From assembly GCA_030734395.1 (NCBI GenBank), contig JAUZTG010000032.1, positions 1-64,000 on the forward strand: DNA of 64,000 nucleotides. The letters are read 5' to 3'. The notes beneath the pieces are model-generated. The model searched no databases and was not told the DNA's origin. It saw only the letters and a program-made list of their open reading frames with translations. Origin of the DNA: Sarocladium kiliense (lineage: Eukaryota > Ascomycota > Sordariomycetes > Hypocreales > Sarocladiaceae). Shown one piece after another: positions 23,180 to 33,973 of this stretch. The stretch's first letter is position 1; every line of letters starts with the position of its first letter. The translations under genes were made by a program, and so were the position numbers.

Positions 23180-24465
23180 ATGCCTGATGATACGCAGCCC
23201 GAATACCAGGGTGTTGAAAATAGCATCCCCGCGACTGACAGTGACTGGGCTGAGGACCATGAACCGTCCGCCGAGGACCTGAAAGAGCTCCAGCGCCTCG
23301 TCCGCTCCCTCTACGAGGCTGGCGAACCCCTGTTCACCAAGGACAGAATCCGCGCCGCCATTCCCCTTCTCGATAGATGTTGCCGCAACCCAACCAGGAC
23401 TCAGGAGTTTTACATGGCCGGATACCACGGTAAGCCAGTAAAGGTTCTCGTCCTTCCTGAGGTGGAATTATCAGAGTCTCAGAAACAAACGATGCTCAGG
23501 TAAGCTCTCACAGAGTCCATTCCTACGAGAATTGTTATGAGGTCCCAAAGCCCCTTTTTTTTTTGTTCTTCTGGGCCAGTCGTATTGCTATGCTTACACT
23601 GTGATTAGATCCGGGCCCTCTATTGACTATCGTAGCATAGAGAGCATGCTGGGTGAAGACTACGCTTTCGATGAGAGGCTCGCCCTCCCTGTGCTCATAC
23701 GCACAAGCTCAATGTCATACGACCCGAGCGAGGATGACGAGACAGAGGCCATCCAGTGGACATACCCTAATGCCCTCACTAACCACTTCATCAAAATTCA
23801 GCACGAATGGCTGGCCACAGAGCATTACGCTACCTTTAAGCAGGTACTGCTATCGGCGAAGTTCCCCATGGGCATCAACAAGATCGTTGGGTACGCTCTC
23901 GGTTCGTACTACGCCTTCGGCAAAGTCTGGGAGAAACGGTCGCTCCTCCAGCATGCTCTCATACTCCTCTTACGTGACATCCTCTCATTCAATGACGGCC
24001 GAGGTGAAGTGAAGTGTTTTCTGCAGGACCCGATCTACGATTTGGAGGAAAAGAAGACGCACGAGGCGTTGGGTATGACGGTCGTGGACGATCCAGAGGG
24101 GTTTCTCATAGTCGATGACGAGAGTGTTGTTGTCTCCATCGCACCGAATGTTCCAGTGAAGCAGATCGTCCTCGACCTCTGTCGCCCTGCAGGTATTATC
24201 TGGATGTCATACGACCGACTGAGCGAGGAAATGGAAAAGCAGAGGTAAGTCACACCCCCGCCTTACGTCTCCTTACGGCTCCTAAGCCTGCGTATCTCAT
24301 TCAGTGGCCTACAGGAGTCGACTCACAGATCCCGAGTCTACGAGGGTCCAGGCTACCATCCGGGAACATTACGATGCGATCAAGCTCCCAGATGGCGAAG
24401 CTGCCACAGGTCTTTTTCTATATGTCAGGAAATCTTACGGAGCTGAGGCTCATCTTGTGCCGTAG
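23180..24465 (+). CDS. SRR1-like domain protein
   Basis: Three exons: 23180-23499, 23609-24244 and 24315-24465, with introns of 109 nt (it contains a T9 run) and 70 nt; 368 aa. Residues about 195-320 carry the SRR1 pattern: NKIVGYALGSYYAFG, a hydrophobic LLQHALILLLRDIL helix, CFLQDPIYDLEE, HEALGMTVVDDPEGF and a VDDESVVVSIAP strand. The end reads SRLTDPESTRV to a stop at 24463-24465. The SRR1 domain (PF07985) is named after Arabidopsis SRR1 (circadian/phytochrome signalling); fungal members are uncharacterised. An alternative acceptor at 24301-24304 would give a different tail; the chosen one keeps an SRLTDP ending that I associate with the family. The coding frame is intact. Confidence 0.75.
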
Positions 24466-25725
24466 GACCGAGGTCATCTCGAGGTGCTCTGCAAATGCTG
24501 CTGACACTGTGTGTTTGTCTTCATCGGTCTACCTCACAGCGTGATAAAGGGGTGGTGAGAAATACGGATTTGTTTGCTCAGGCCGTTCTCCTATACAGGA
24601 CATGCCTTGCGACTCATCTTGCATTCCAAGGTGCCGGATCGACAAGCACTATTGGGCTACCCTGGACAAATGCTAGGCCACTGTCCATTGTAACACCCTC
24701 CCTCGAGACCCAGTCCCCTGTGCGGCACTTCAATTTCGTAGAGTAGTGGCCCTTAAGGCTCCCTCGAGACCGCCGCTCTGGGTATCTTGGAAACTTATCA
24801 CTCGATTCTGACACATACCGTTCTTGACCACTTCGTCCATCTCTTCGCATACACGCTGACACGCGTTGGCATGACGGTTCATGACCAAGGCCCGTCATCA
24901 AACCAAACTGAATTAGATGCGCAACGACCCTCATGACTCGTTTCCCTTCATTGTCTCCCACCAACTTTCACTGCCTCTCCGCTTCCCTCCGCGGCGTCAC
25001 AGGAACATGCTCGAGATGAGATCGAGGTTGTCACTGTGTAGTCGTGGACTCGGCATATCATGACCGGTGGTCGTCTCGGTATACAAGCCAGTCGGTAACA
25101 CTCTTTCGTCCCCCTTTGTTGTCTTCTCCTCCTCCTCCTTCTCCTCCTCCCCTTTTCCTCTTCCACCTCATCGGCTTTCTTCCTGGGCATCATCCATACT
25201 TGCGTTCACTGCGTTCCGGTCTCTCTGGTATGGTAACTTATGCCCACACCCACCCACTTAGCTCTTTCTATTCTGGCTCCACGGGTGTGACTTGGCTCAT
25301 TCTTCTTCTTAACGTCCTCCTACTTGACTCCTTGATTCTTCTCTCCAGGGGTCAATGAAGAAGGGAAAATGGTCGTCTTGAATTGGGAGTCTACGACTCC
25401 TGTCCGCGTATCCTCTTACCTAACCTCGAGCCGGTGGTAGTTTGCGCAGACTACCAACCAGGCGCAGCCCCGGATTGGCGGGTGGCGGCGGGCGAGGGCA
25501 GGGAAGCCAGCGCGATCTACGTGACTCCTACGAAAAGGGTTCGATTTAAGACGCGAATATGTTCTGTGATAGGGTAGGATCTATTCAATTCATCTCTCCA
25601 CGGGTGGGAAGTTGGTAGACGGACTCGGGCTATGATCACGACGTCCAGGTGGACTATGTTGGCGATAGACACCGCCTCGGCGACCATAGCGGTCGTCACC
25701 ATGGCTACGAGACGCAAAAAAAAGT
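24466..25725. other. Gene-poor region with polypyrimidine tract
   Basis: About 1.26 kb without a supported gene. A CTCCTC/CCTTTT polypyrimidine tract lies at about 25123-25165, giving spurious Arg/Lys- and Pro/Ser-rich frames on opposite strands. Confidence 0.4.
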
Positions 25726-26189
25726 GTCCTGGAATTCTTTGAACAGCACTATCCACGTGAGGAGCAGCCCGAGACATTGAGGACGGTGACAGGAAAAGCG
25801 GTGCGGCAAGACGAGCCCAGTCAATTTGACCAGTGGATGTAGAGGTGCGATCGGTGCATGATGGAGAAAGAAGACGAGCTTGGCGTTTACATGAGGCAAG
25901 GGCCAGTGCGGCGAGAGAACTTGAACCCGGTCCTGTGGTGGAAGGATCATAAGAAGAATACCCACGTCTGAGCAAGTTTGCCCTCGACATCCTGGCAATT
26001 CCTGCCATGTCTGTTGACCCTGAGCGGACGTTCAGTGTCATCAAGTTAACGGTAGGCTCGCAAGGGCAGAGCATAAGCCCTGAGATAATAGAGGAGATGC
26101 AGTGTCTACGAAACTGGCTACGCCATCAAGCTATCACTGTGGGCGAAGTGGTTAGCTTTGGTGGGGACTTGGTGGGTTGGGAGGACTAA
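25726..26189 (+). pseudogene. hAT transposase C-terminal remnant
   Basis: From 25726 one frame reads VLEFFEQHYPREEQ, passes a TAG at 25840-25842, then EDELGVYMRQ and LWWKDHKK. After a small frame change near 25957 it continues YPRLSKFALDILAIPAMSVDPERTFS and ends at 26189. This is the hAT C-terminal dimerisation region (PF05699). Only this fragment survives; no N-terminal BED finger or catalytic core was seen upstream. The hAT element at the right end of the window has a similar block (YPSLSKMAVDILSIPAMSAEPER) but is clearly a different copy. Confidence 0.78.
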
Positions 26190-26585
26190 TAGCTTCATTG
26201 GAGCCTCTGGTCCGCACTTTCATTTCAAGTCTATCAATTCAATTCAAGTTAAGTAAGTCCATGGACGATTTTATTTCAAGTAATCAAGTTGGACCCCCAG
26301 ACTTGACTTACTTGAATTGAAGTCAGCGCTGACAGGCATTCACTAAGAGTGGCCGTAAGACAGGCGGTAGTAGGTATAACAAGGCATACGGGTTGAACAC
26401 TTAACATCCGTCCCTACGAACGGGAGGTTAGAGTGGCAAGTTGGGTCTTCCAGGGTCTATCAAGGCTGGGAATTGTCGTGGTCTATGCTCTAGTACGCTT
26501 GCTAGCAAATACATTGAAGATATAGTCCTTCACCAAACATGCTATTGCAGGATATGGTCTACTCATTTGCTCTAGGCCCCCTAAG
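26190..26585. other. Remnant flank with imperfect inverted repeat
   Basis: CAATTCAATTCAAGTTAAGT at about 26238 is imperfectly mirrored by GACTTGACTTACTTGAATTG at about 26302, about 45 bases apart. It may be an eroded terminal repeat of the neighbouring hAT remnant. The left copy of the MITE target duplication (CCCCTAAG) is at 26578-26585. Confidence 0.4.
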
Positions 26586-26759
26586 CAGCGCTCCTAATAG
26601 TCCAGACCGTTTGGACTATTAGTCCAGACTGCAAAACAACATCAATAATTAATCTACGACGGGCGTTCGTGAATTGACGACTAGGATGATGAGTCCCTTG
26701 AAACGAGCCGTGTTGATCTGGACTAATAGTCCAAATGGTCTGGACTATTAGGAGCGCTG
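26586..26759. mobile_element. hAT-type MITE with 8-bp target duplication
   Basis: A 174-bp element. Terminal inverted repeats of about 42 bases (26586-26627 and 26718-26759) differ at one position. Ends begin CAGCGCTCC, typical of hAT termini. Flanking direct repeats CCCCTAAG (26578-26585 and 26760-26767) are a perfect 8-bp target duplication, the hAT hallmark. Each arm also has an internal palindrome, AATAGTCCA...TGGACTATT. There is no coding capacity. It sits about 30 bases from the stop codon of the antiporter gene. Confidence 0.88.
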
Positions 26760-26797
26760 CCCCTAAGAACCAGCTCATGGTGGCTTCCCGCTTCACC

Positions 26798-28985
26798 CTA
26801 CATAGCATACTGAATGGTGCGCTCTTTCAGTGGTGGTGGAGCACGACCTTCTTCTGCCGAGCGACTGGGCGATAGATCGTGGGGATCCTTCTCTAGGGGT
26901 GGGATAGGGACTCTGTCGCGACCGCGATCTCTCGACATAGACCTTCTGGATACTGACAGTCTGGACCGAGATATCGACCTCCTCCTGCTTCGCTCTGTGG
27001 CCATAGATTGGCGCCTGGATCGGACATTGGGCAAATCGGCAACATTGTAGACGGGGCGGGAGAAGCGGTTATAAGCGATGAAGTTCTCCTCGTCTCCGAT
27101 CATGGCGTTAGACGGGATCGCGACGTTGATAGACTTTCGGCGGATTGCGACTGCGTCTTCGGAGATGGGCTGCACATCAAAGTAGCCGTAGAGGAGGTTC
27201 AGCCCTGGGATAGACAGGCCGTGGACGACGATAGAGAAAAGCACCAGCCAGTACACGACGGGAATCATGACGCGCACAAGGTTTGTCTCCTCTTCATCAC
27301 CTTCTCCAAGCTCAGGAAAAAGATGCCGCGTATGCTCAACGTAGAAGACAGCGCCCGCTCCAATTGGCCCAAAGTAGCCCATGAACAGCGCCTCTTTCCA
27401 GTTCTTGCAGACTTTCCCCATCAGTTTGTACGAGAGGAATATGGCAGGAATGCGACGGAAGATCAAGACTAGAAAGCCCAACCCCATAAGTCTTCCGAGC
27501 GTGAGCCCTGTCTCGGCAGACACGAACTGGTCCCAGGGCATGATTGTGCCAATGTACATGAAGCCGCCAAAGTTGAGCAGTACATCCATGACAGAGTTGA
27601 CTTCGTCGTGGCGGATTTCTGTTTCTTGGAGGAACGCGCCGTCCCAGTTCAGGGTGTTGCCCGCGACGAAGCAGGCGAGGAGGTCGTCTGTGCCGACTAG
27701 ACCACATATGCTGAGAAGCCAAAGCTTTGGGGGTTTGTTAGGAGAAGATGGCTTGGAGGGAGGGAGGAGGGCTTACACCGATGGCGGTAGGATAGAGGAG
27801 GTAGCTTTCCGAATCGACCCATTTCCTAGGAGCATAGTCAGTATGGCGAGTGAATGGGAAAATCGCGAGCAAGATGTACCTTCGCAGAGCGAACCGAAGG
27901 GCGTATTGGGCGGCAAATCCGACAATCATACCGATAGCCACAGACATGAGGATCTGGTACAGCCATGTTTCCACCAGCCAGTTCCTAAGGGCCACGCTGG
28001 GACCGCCCCCAAGACGACCAACTTCCTCATTACGTCTGATGAGATTCATTGATTTCGATATAACGGTTGAGGCCGCGCGGGATACGATATGTTCCTTGGA
28101 ACTGGAAGCACTATGGGACTCGTCGCCATGGGAAGCGCTCTGGTGGCCTGAGGCGTGGCGGATGAGGAAGGTTGCAAGCATCAGGAAGGGGAACCCGAAT
28201 CCATCGTTGGCACCCTAGCATAGTATCTCGTTAGCGAAAGAAGTTATAGGTTTAATTGAACAAAGAGGGTGTAAACCCACCGCCTCAGAGGAAATGATCT
28301 CACGAAGGTCACGCGCGACATATTTGTCAGCGAACGGCCCTTTAGCAATGGCTTGACTCAGGATAGGGTCGGTGCAAGTGACGCAGGAACCGATGACAAG
28401 AGCAGCGAGAAGCGTGATCTTCGGGACTGTAGCAAGGATGCAGAGAGTAGTGCAGAGCCACATGACGGTCATGATCGGGATAAGCAGGAGGAGCATCTCT
28501 TTCCAGCGCAGGGCTTGGTACTTTGCTGGAAGCTGGAAACCGGCGATGACGAGCTGGACGCCGATCATGACTCTCATAAGGCCCTACCTCAAAGGGTTAG
28601 ACAGTTGAAGATGTTGAGCTTCCGAGACGGCAGGTCATACGAGAGTTATGTCGCTTGTCTGGCCAGGCGATGCGCTTCCCCATCGTTCCGAGTCTATGAA
28701 CCTTGCAGCGATGGGACCGAGAATGATGCCAACGGCGACGGCCGGGACTGCAAATGGTGAGCTTGGCTTGATTGTTAGAGGCAAAGGTTACGTACGAGCT
28801 TCGCCGAGGTACCATTTTGCCTTGATCTTCATCGAGATGACGCCATAGAGGAGGATGAAGGCGCCTGGAACAGTAGGTTTGTCATCAGTAAACGATTCAG
28901 TAAGTAAAATGGAGGGGCAAAGTATTTGGGACTTACTCAGCACGCCAAGGACGACATTGAGCTCGCTGACATCGAGGACAGGCAT
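26798..28985 (-). CDS. Plasma-membrane Na+(K+)/H+ antiporter, Nha1/Sod2 type
   Basis: Six exons: 28985-28937, 28864-28796, 28747-28641, 28583-28281, 28214-27777 and 27724-26798; introns 72, 48, 57, 66 and 52 nt; 630 aa in one frame. Start MPVLDVSELNVVLGVL. The membrane core holds LPAVAVGIILGP, the ion-binding TCTDPILSQAIAKG (Thr-Asp-Pro), SSEAGANDGFGFPF (the conserved Asn-Asp pair spans an exon junction) and a GLVGTDDLLACFVAGN loop, followed by FMGYFGPIGAGAVFY. After about residue 460 comes a hydrophilic tail with an Arg/Ser-rich stretch, shorter than in budding yeast Nha1. The family exports Na+ or K+ in exchange for protons in salt and pH homeostasis. The last exon uses an AAAG acceptor chosen because only it preserves LWLLSICGLVG. 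Confidence 0.88.
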
Positions 28986-29740
28986 CCTGCTCTCCCTCGA
29001 TCCACTCCTTGACGACGTTGCTGCCGTATCAACAATGAAAGGAGAACAGAGATTTCGGCAAGGAAACGAAGGCTGGAAGAAAATACACCCTGGACCAGCC
29101 AGTTGGATATGGATGATTGTGCGAGAGTTTGTTGCGAGACGTCGTCTACTATACCATCGATGCAAGTGACAAACAGAGCGAAGACAGGAAGTGAAAAAGA
29201 AGGAGACCAACCCAGACCTTGGCGTGGGCTCAGAGCAAATCCGCGACGTTTTGTACCAAACGCTTTGGCATCTTACGGATAAAGTACGCCACGCTGATTG
29301 CTGTTACTAGCTAGTGAGACACACTGAGAGGTCTGGGGCCAGGCTGCGTCATACATGTCACATCTCTCCAGCAGCGAAACAGGGAAGGAAGTCGACGCGC
29401 CAATTTATCCCGCACTCAGCGTCGGAGATGCCTTGATCCAGCCTGTGTGTGTTCCTGCCGCCGATTTCCCGCGAGGAATGGGTTGGTTGGCTGGGGGAGT
29501 ACGGGTGAAACAGGGATGAAAAGAGTGGCTTAGATGACTATTTGGGGGCTAACCGAGCTGAACACAAGGCACTTAGACTTATATTTATGTTTATTTGGGA
29601 GGAATGGGTGGTGTGCGTGCGAGGCTAGCTTGCTTGGGTGGATCAGCGGCCCTGGCTCTGCCAAGCCCAGGGCCTGTGACGGAGACTGTTGTTGCTGCCG
29701 ATTTGTTTCGCGAATGTATTGGATTCTATTTTACCCCCTG
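28986..29740. promoter_or_regulatory. Upstream region of the antiporter gene
   Basis: About 750 bases with no supported gene; promoter and 5' UTR of the minus-strand antiporter. Confidence 0.4.
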
Positions 29741-29801
29741 TATGTATGTATGTATGTATGTATGTATGTATGTATGTATGTATGTATGTATGTATGTATG
29801 T
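29741..29801. repeat. (TATG)15 microsatellite
   Basis: Fifteen perfect tandem copies of TATG at 29741-29800. The repeat creates false Tyr-Val-Cys-Met frames on the plus strand. Confidence 0.95.
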
Positions 29802-30062
29802 TTTGCATGCATGTCTGTATGCATCGAGTTTAGGGAATTCTGTACGTGTGAAGTTGGAAGGACGACGGGTTTGGGAAGAGTGCCGAGAGGAGCAAATCCG
29901 GGACAAGTCCGTGTCTCAGCGCTAGTATGCCGAACCTGGGATGTGGCACTCAGTCGGGAGATTGAACTCCGTGGGGTTTGGAGGAGATAAGGCTAAAGAG
30001 GAAGCGGGAACATATCCCTCTCCAGCCGAGAATTCTCTTGCACAGGTAGACTAAGTAACTCC

Positions 30063-30656
30063 CGCGCCTTGCGGCGCGAAAACCATGCCCTCCACGGTCG
30101 CCAGTAGCTACGACCGAAGCCGTGCATCCTGTAAGGGAAAAACCCCAAGGCGGCTAGAACGCTGTCAGGTCTCCAGGTAAGCTCTGTACCATTTCGACCC
30201 AGCGGTTTATGTCTGTATTGTCTCGGCGTAGCGAGACGCAATTGTTCGGTCCCGGTCACAACCGGGCAGCAGCCAAGGGCTACCGAAGAAAGAATGGTCT
30301 CTGGGCAGGAAGCACCTGCAGAGGTCGGTCGAGGCAGCGCGAAGCTGCAGGCCTGGGCGAGGGCGCGACGGCCCAGGTCGTCGGGCAGCTGTGGCTGCAG
30401 AAGAGTTCGGAGAGGCGTAAGAGCCTCGAAATAATCCAGGGGCAACAAGACCCGGAGGATCGAGCGGCAGGATGCCGCGTGTCTGGGCAGCCAGAGCTGC
30501 AGAGGTTGGTCGGTCGGTCGGTTGGTCAGGTAGGAGAGGGCACCAGGCCCAGAATGTCGGATGGCTCGCGAAGCCAGAAAGTCGAGGCTCAGGAAGAGCC
30601 TGAGGTAGTCGGTAGGAAGGAGTGCCCGAAGGCAAAGTGAGGAGCTCGCGAAGCTC
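30063..30656. repeat. Array of GC-rich mini-hairpins
   Basis: At least eight separate perfect short hairpins in 600 bases: 30063-30078 (6-bp stem, TTGC loop), 30220-30237 (GTCTCG/CGAGAC), 30334-30348 (GCAGC GCGAA GCTGC), 30352-30377 (7-bp CCTGGGC stem), 30412-30427 (GAGGC/GCCTC), 30562-30576 (TGGCT CGCGA AGCCA), 30585-30601 (AGGCTC/GAGCCT) and 30642-30656 (GAGCT CGCGA AGCTC). Overlapping long open frames on both strands look like by-products of this GC-rich structure. No domain was recognised. It could be the non-coding part of an unidentified mobile element or a structured RNA. Confidence 0.6.
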
Positions 30657-31411
30657 GATGTCGTCGGTGCCAGCATGGCGAAGAAAGGTCAACTCCCTGA
30701 ATCCCTTTCTTCTGACTGTTGTTAGGGTCCCGATAAACCCCAGGTGGATTTGCAGCGAATTTTAGCCTGCAAAAAGTGTTCCCCTAGCAAACCACTAACA
30801 GTGGTTGCCAAGGGAAATTTTTACAGAAGAGAGTTGAGATGACTCTTCTTCTGCCGTTGAAGTATTTGATCTAGGGTAATCGTATCGACGTTTGGCACTT
30901 GGACGAAGTAAAATTAAGGGGTCCTTTTCAAATAAACCAGGCAGGAGGGTCAGATCCCATTCCCGGCTCGCAGGCCGGGATGTGGGGTGTCGCTGGAATT
31001 GACGTGAAAAAGGACGAGCTGATGCCATGATTGGGCAGACCGGGCAGGGGATGGCTTTTTGAGTGAAAAAGGCTGTGAGACCAACTTGGTAGGTTTATAT
31101 ATTTGTTAGCGGCCCTCCTTACTGGGCGGACCACCAGGTAATTGTGATTATGGCAGGCTATAGGAATGACTGTTGCAAAACCCCTGAAAGTATTGTATTG
31201 TGTCAAATTGGGTTAGCGGCGAAGTCGCCTGGGCCCGCAGTACATTGCTTTTTGTACCTCAGCTTGAATTTCTTGAATTTCGGGCACGGCACGGAAAATG
31301 TTATTCTAGCCACGAGTCCGCAGCGAACCAGCAGATGGCATTTTAAAGCAAGGTGCGGTGGCATGCGGTAGTTGGATTTTAAACCGCACTGCTAAATTTC
31401 TCCCTTTTTTC
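30657..31411. other. Intergenic, no supported gene
   Basis: About 750 bases. It includes a TGTTAGGGT-type sequence at about 30719 that resembles the start of an LTR, but no matching end or second copy. A small CCACTAACAGTGG palindrome lies at about 30792-30804. Confidence 0.4.
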
Positions 31412-32330
31412 CTAGTCCTCATCCTCTTCATCCCCCTCATCTTCGTCCGGTTGATTGAGCTGCTGGACAAGGAGTCAGTACACGAAATTGCATCTGATGG
31501 CATGCCCATGCTCACAATCCAGAGCCGAGCAGCCTCAGCGATGGTCTCCAGCGCTGAAAGCTTTCTCTCCTCGAGGCTCCTCTCAGCTACTTCGCCAAAC
31601 GAAGCCAAGGCAGGAGCTGGACGTGGAGTAGTAGAAGGGACCGCACCGCTGCCGCAGGCTCGTAGTTGTTGTGATGCCCGCTGTGCAGCAGCACGCCATG
31701 CGTCGTCCGGTTCTTCATCCGCGCCGCTGAGCCGGTGGTTCAGGTCCCAAAAGGCACGCACGGCAGCAAGAGCCGCATCAGGAACCTAGGGACGCAGCTG
31801 GGTTAGTGCTCGCTACTTGACAGAACGCAGAAATGCGTTACCGGTCTGCATGTGTGGCCGTTCTTTGCGCAGTCCCAGCACGCAGCACCCGTGTCTGCGC
31901 CGTGGATGTCAGCGTATGAGGTGTACAGTCCTAGATATCCAAAATTACTATTTTGAGAGGCGCATTCATGGCCGGGAGCCTTGTTGGCGCGGGCGACGCA
32001 CTGCCGGCATGGGAAGTGACGGATTGAGCCACGGGGAGGGGCCTTCTTTGTCTGCTTCTTCTTCTGCTCGGATGGGCAAGTTAGCATCCGTGACTTCGTA
32101 TGAGGTCTTGCTGATCGTACGGTAATCTTGGCCGCGGGTTTCCGAACGCTGGGTTGAATCAATCTTCTCTTCGCCCCGGCGTTCCGGCCGAGAGAGTCGC
32201 CATCCGCGCCAGGAACCCGGGTAACGATGTCCGAATCAACCGGGGGCATGGCGCCGTTGTTGACCACGAGCTCTTTCACAGACGTGATGGTATAAATGGG
32301 AAGGTGGAACGACATTTGAAAGGGACCCAT
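31412..32330 (-). CDS. DUF3716-like cysteine-rich fungal protein
   Basis: Three exons: 32330-31842, 31785-31516 and 31462-31412; introns 56 and 53 nt, the second with GTGAGC donor and TACTGAC branch; 269 aa. The first half is basic (KKKQTKKAPPRG). At residues about 117-163 is a Cys cluster: FPCRQCVARANKAPGHEC, then AACWDCAKNGHTC, resembling the fungal DUF3716 zinc-type module. The middle contains a helical stretch (ALAAVRAFWDLNHRL; LEERKLSALETIAEAARLW) and the protein ends in an acidic tail (QPDEDEGDEEDED) that appears only when the last intron is removed. It is divergent from the integrase-core gene at 32552. DNA or RNA binding is likely but unproven. A host gene or part of a mobile unit are both possible. 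Confidence 0.6.
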
Positions 32331-32551
32331 GGTTCTGTAAATATTGGTTCTACCCTGGTTTGGTTCGCCTTCCACCAATGAGCAACGTGCCGGTAAGCCA
32401 CTCCGAGCCAGCTACCGTTGCGGGCCAGTTGCAATACCGCTGCGGATTAGTGCGGCTGACCATCATGTACCGCTCCTTTTTCTGTTTCCAAACCCCAGGA
32501 ATTCACCCCCCCCTCCCCCCCCCCCTTTTTGCGACTTCTCCCGTTCCAAAA
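32331..32551. promoter_or_regulatory. Divergent intergenic region with poly-C tract
   Basis: 221 bases between the divergent start codons of the Cys-rich protein (32330) and the integrase-core protein (32552). It contains a long C-rich run at about 32506-32525 followed by T5, close to the plus-strand start. Confidence 0.55.
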
Positions 32552-33973
32552 ATGGCACGTCCTCCCAACTCCATCGATCAACACCGCGACTATGTCACTC
32601 ATCTTTACCTCAACGGTGTCTCGCGACGCAGGATTCAGTTTAAACTCAAGAAGAAGCATCATGTCACTGCCAATCTCAGCACGATCTCTCGCAGAATCGC
32701 AAGCTGGGATCTCCCACGCCAGCAAGCTCGTACCAAAGAAAGCCCATGGCTAATAGAGGCCACCCGCGATCTAATATTCGGTGTCGGGCTCAGTGAAAGG
32801 CAGACATTAAGCGTTTTACAGAGACAGGGCTGGCCGGCCACAAAAGAAGGTTTGAAGCGCATCAGGCTCCACCCAGCCCGCCGCTGGGTACGCAGGATCA
32901 ATAGCGACGAAGAACGTCTTGCGTTGCTGGAGAAGACAGAGCAAGTCATTATCGAAATGACACGACGATCGAATGCCATTTCCGGATATGGCAAAAGCCT
33001 ACTTCAGCCTTATCTTCGCCAGCAGAAGCAGCTCTGGGTACCAAGAGACCCTCTCTTTGCGATGTATAAGATCATGTTCCCAAACGAGGTCGAGATCCGG
33101 AAGAGGATGTTTCGGCGGAAAAAGAGCCAATTCCTTGTGCCGGGGCCAAACTATTAGTGGTGCATTGATGGTCATGACAAGCTTAAGGCATACGGATTCG
33201 AGATATACGCCGCAATCGACGCGTACTCACGCAACATCACCTGGTTGTATGTCGGCCATTCTGCTACAACTGCTTTGAGCGTCCTGAAGCAGTACTTAAC
33301 CGCTTGCGACGCCTATGGCTTCCGGCCATGGTATCTGCAGGCAGACAAGGGTAGCGAAACTCCGCTAATCGCAGCAGCTCATTGGAACTTTGCTTTGGCC
33401 GCAGATGGACGTGTGGAGTGGAATGGGCGGGTCTTCCAGCAAGGGAAGCGTCTGAAAGATTCCTACAAGGCGGCACCGAGCACAAAGAACGTCAAGATTG
33501 AGAAATGGTGGGAGAGTATGCTTCACGTCTCCTCCAGGCAGTGGGTAGACTACTTTGGGGAACTCGCCAGGGACGGGGACTTCGACGGCGATATGCTGGA
33601 GGACCAAATCGCGATCTACGCAGTGTTTGAAGATATATTACGCCAAGAGCTCTTCGACTTCGTGGAGGCGTGGAATCTTCATCGAATTCGCCTTCAGAAG
33701 AACCGTCCTCATGTAGTCCACGGCCAACCCTGGATGAACTACCATTACCCGGATCCCGACAAGGCATGCAACTGGGGTATCCCCATTGACCGCTCAGTTC
33801 TAGCCGAGATGGGGCGACCGTTAGCAGATATCGACATTAGCACCTGCTTGGAGCCAGCAACGAAGGATTGGTGCGGCCAAGTTCTCGTCGAAATGGGCTA
33901 CGACAATGCAGTCCTTGGGCTTCACCAGGAGTCGGACAAGTTGCGGCCTTTCAAGCGTTTCTACCTTGAGTGA
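32552..33973 (+). pseudogene. Integrase-core (DDE/RNase H-fold) protein, one in-frame TAG
   Basis: ATG at 32552. Residues 1-60 (DQHRDYVTHLYLNG, SRRRIQFKLKKK, TISRRIASWDLP) look like a helix-turn-helix DNA-binding head. The catalytic-type core follows: WCIDGHDKLKAYGFEIYAAIDAYSR, then YLQADKGSETPLIAAAHW with the second acidic residue, and KIEKWWESML with a likely third Glu, in the order of a retroviral-integrase-like DDE domain. It ends in a conserved PWMNYHYPDPDKACNWGIP region and stops at 33971-33973 (474 codons). A TAG at 33155-33157 interrupts the frame just before WCIDGHDKL. A CAG-to-TAG change there would be C-to-T in a CpA context, as RIP produces. Otherwise open. Known as multi-copy integrase-core proteins in fungi; not a standard LTR polyprotein, since no protease, RT or gag is present. 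Confidence 0.72.

Noticed and set aside
29993..30692. Open frames of 227 and 161 codons on the minus strand
   Set aside because: They overlap each other and a plus-strand frame in a GC-rich hairpin array, have no domain, and are better explained as composition effects.
30719..31180. Solo LTR beginning TGTTAGGGT
   Set aside because: No matching terminal CA, target duplication or second copy could be found by eye.
32340..32551. Longer N-terminus of the integrase-core protein upstream of 32552
   Set aside because: The upstream frame runs through a poly-C tract and has no similarity; ATG 32552 precedes the helix-turn-helix directly.
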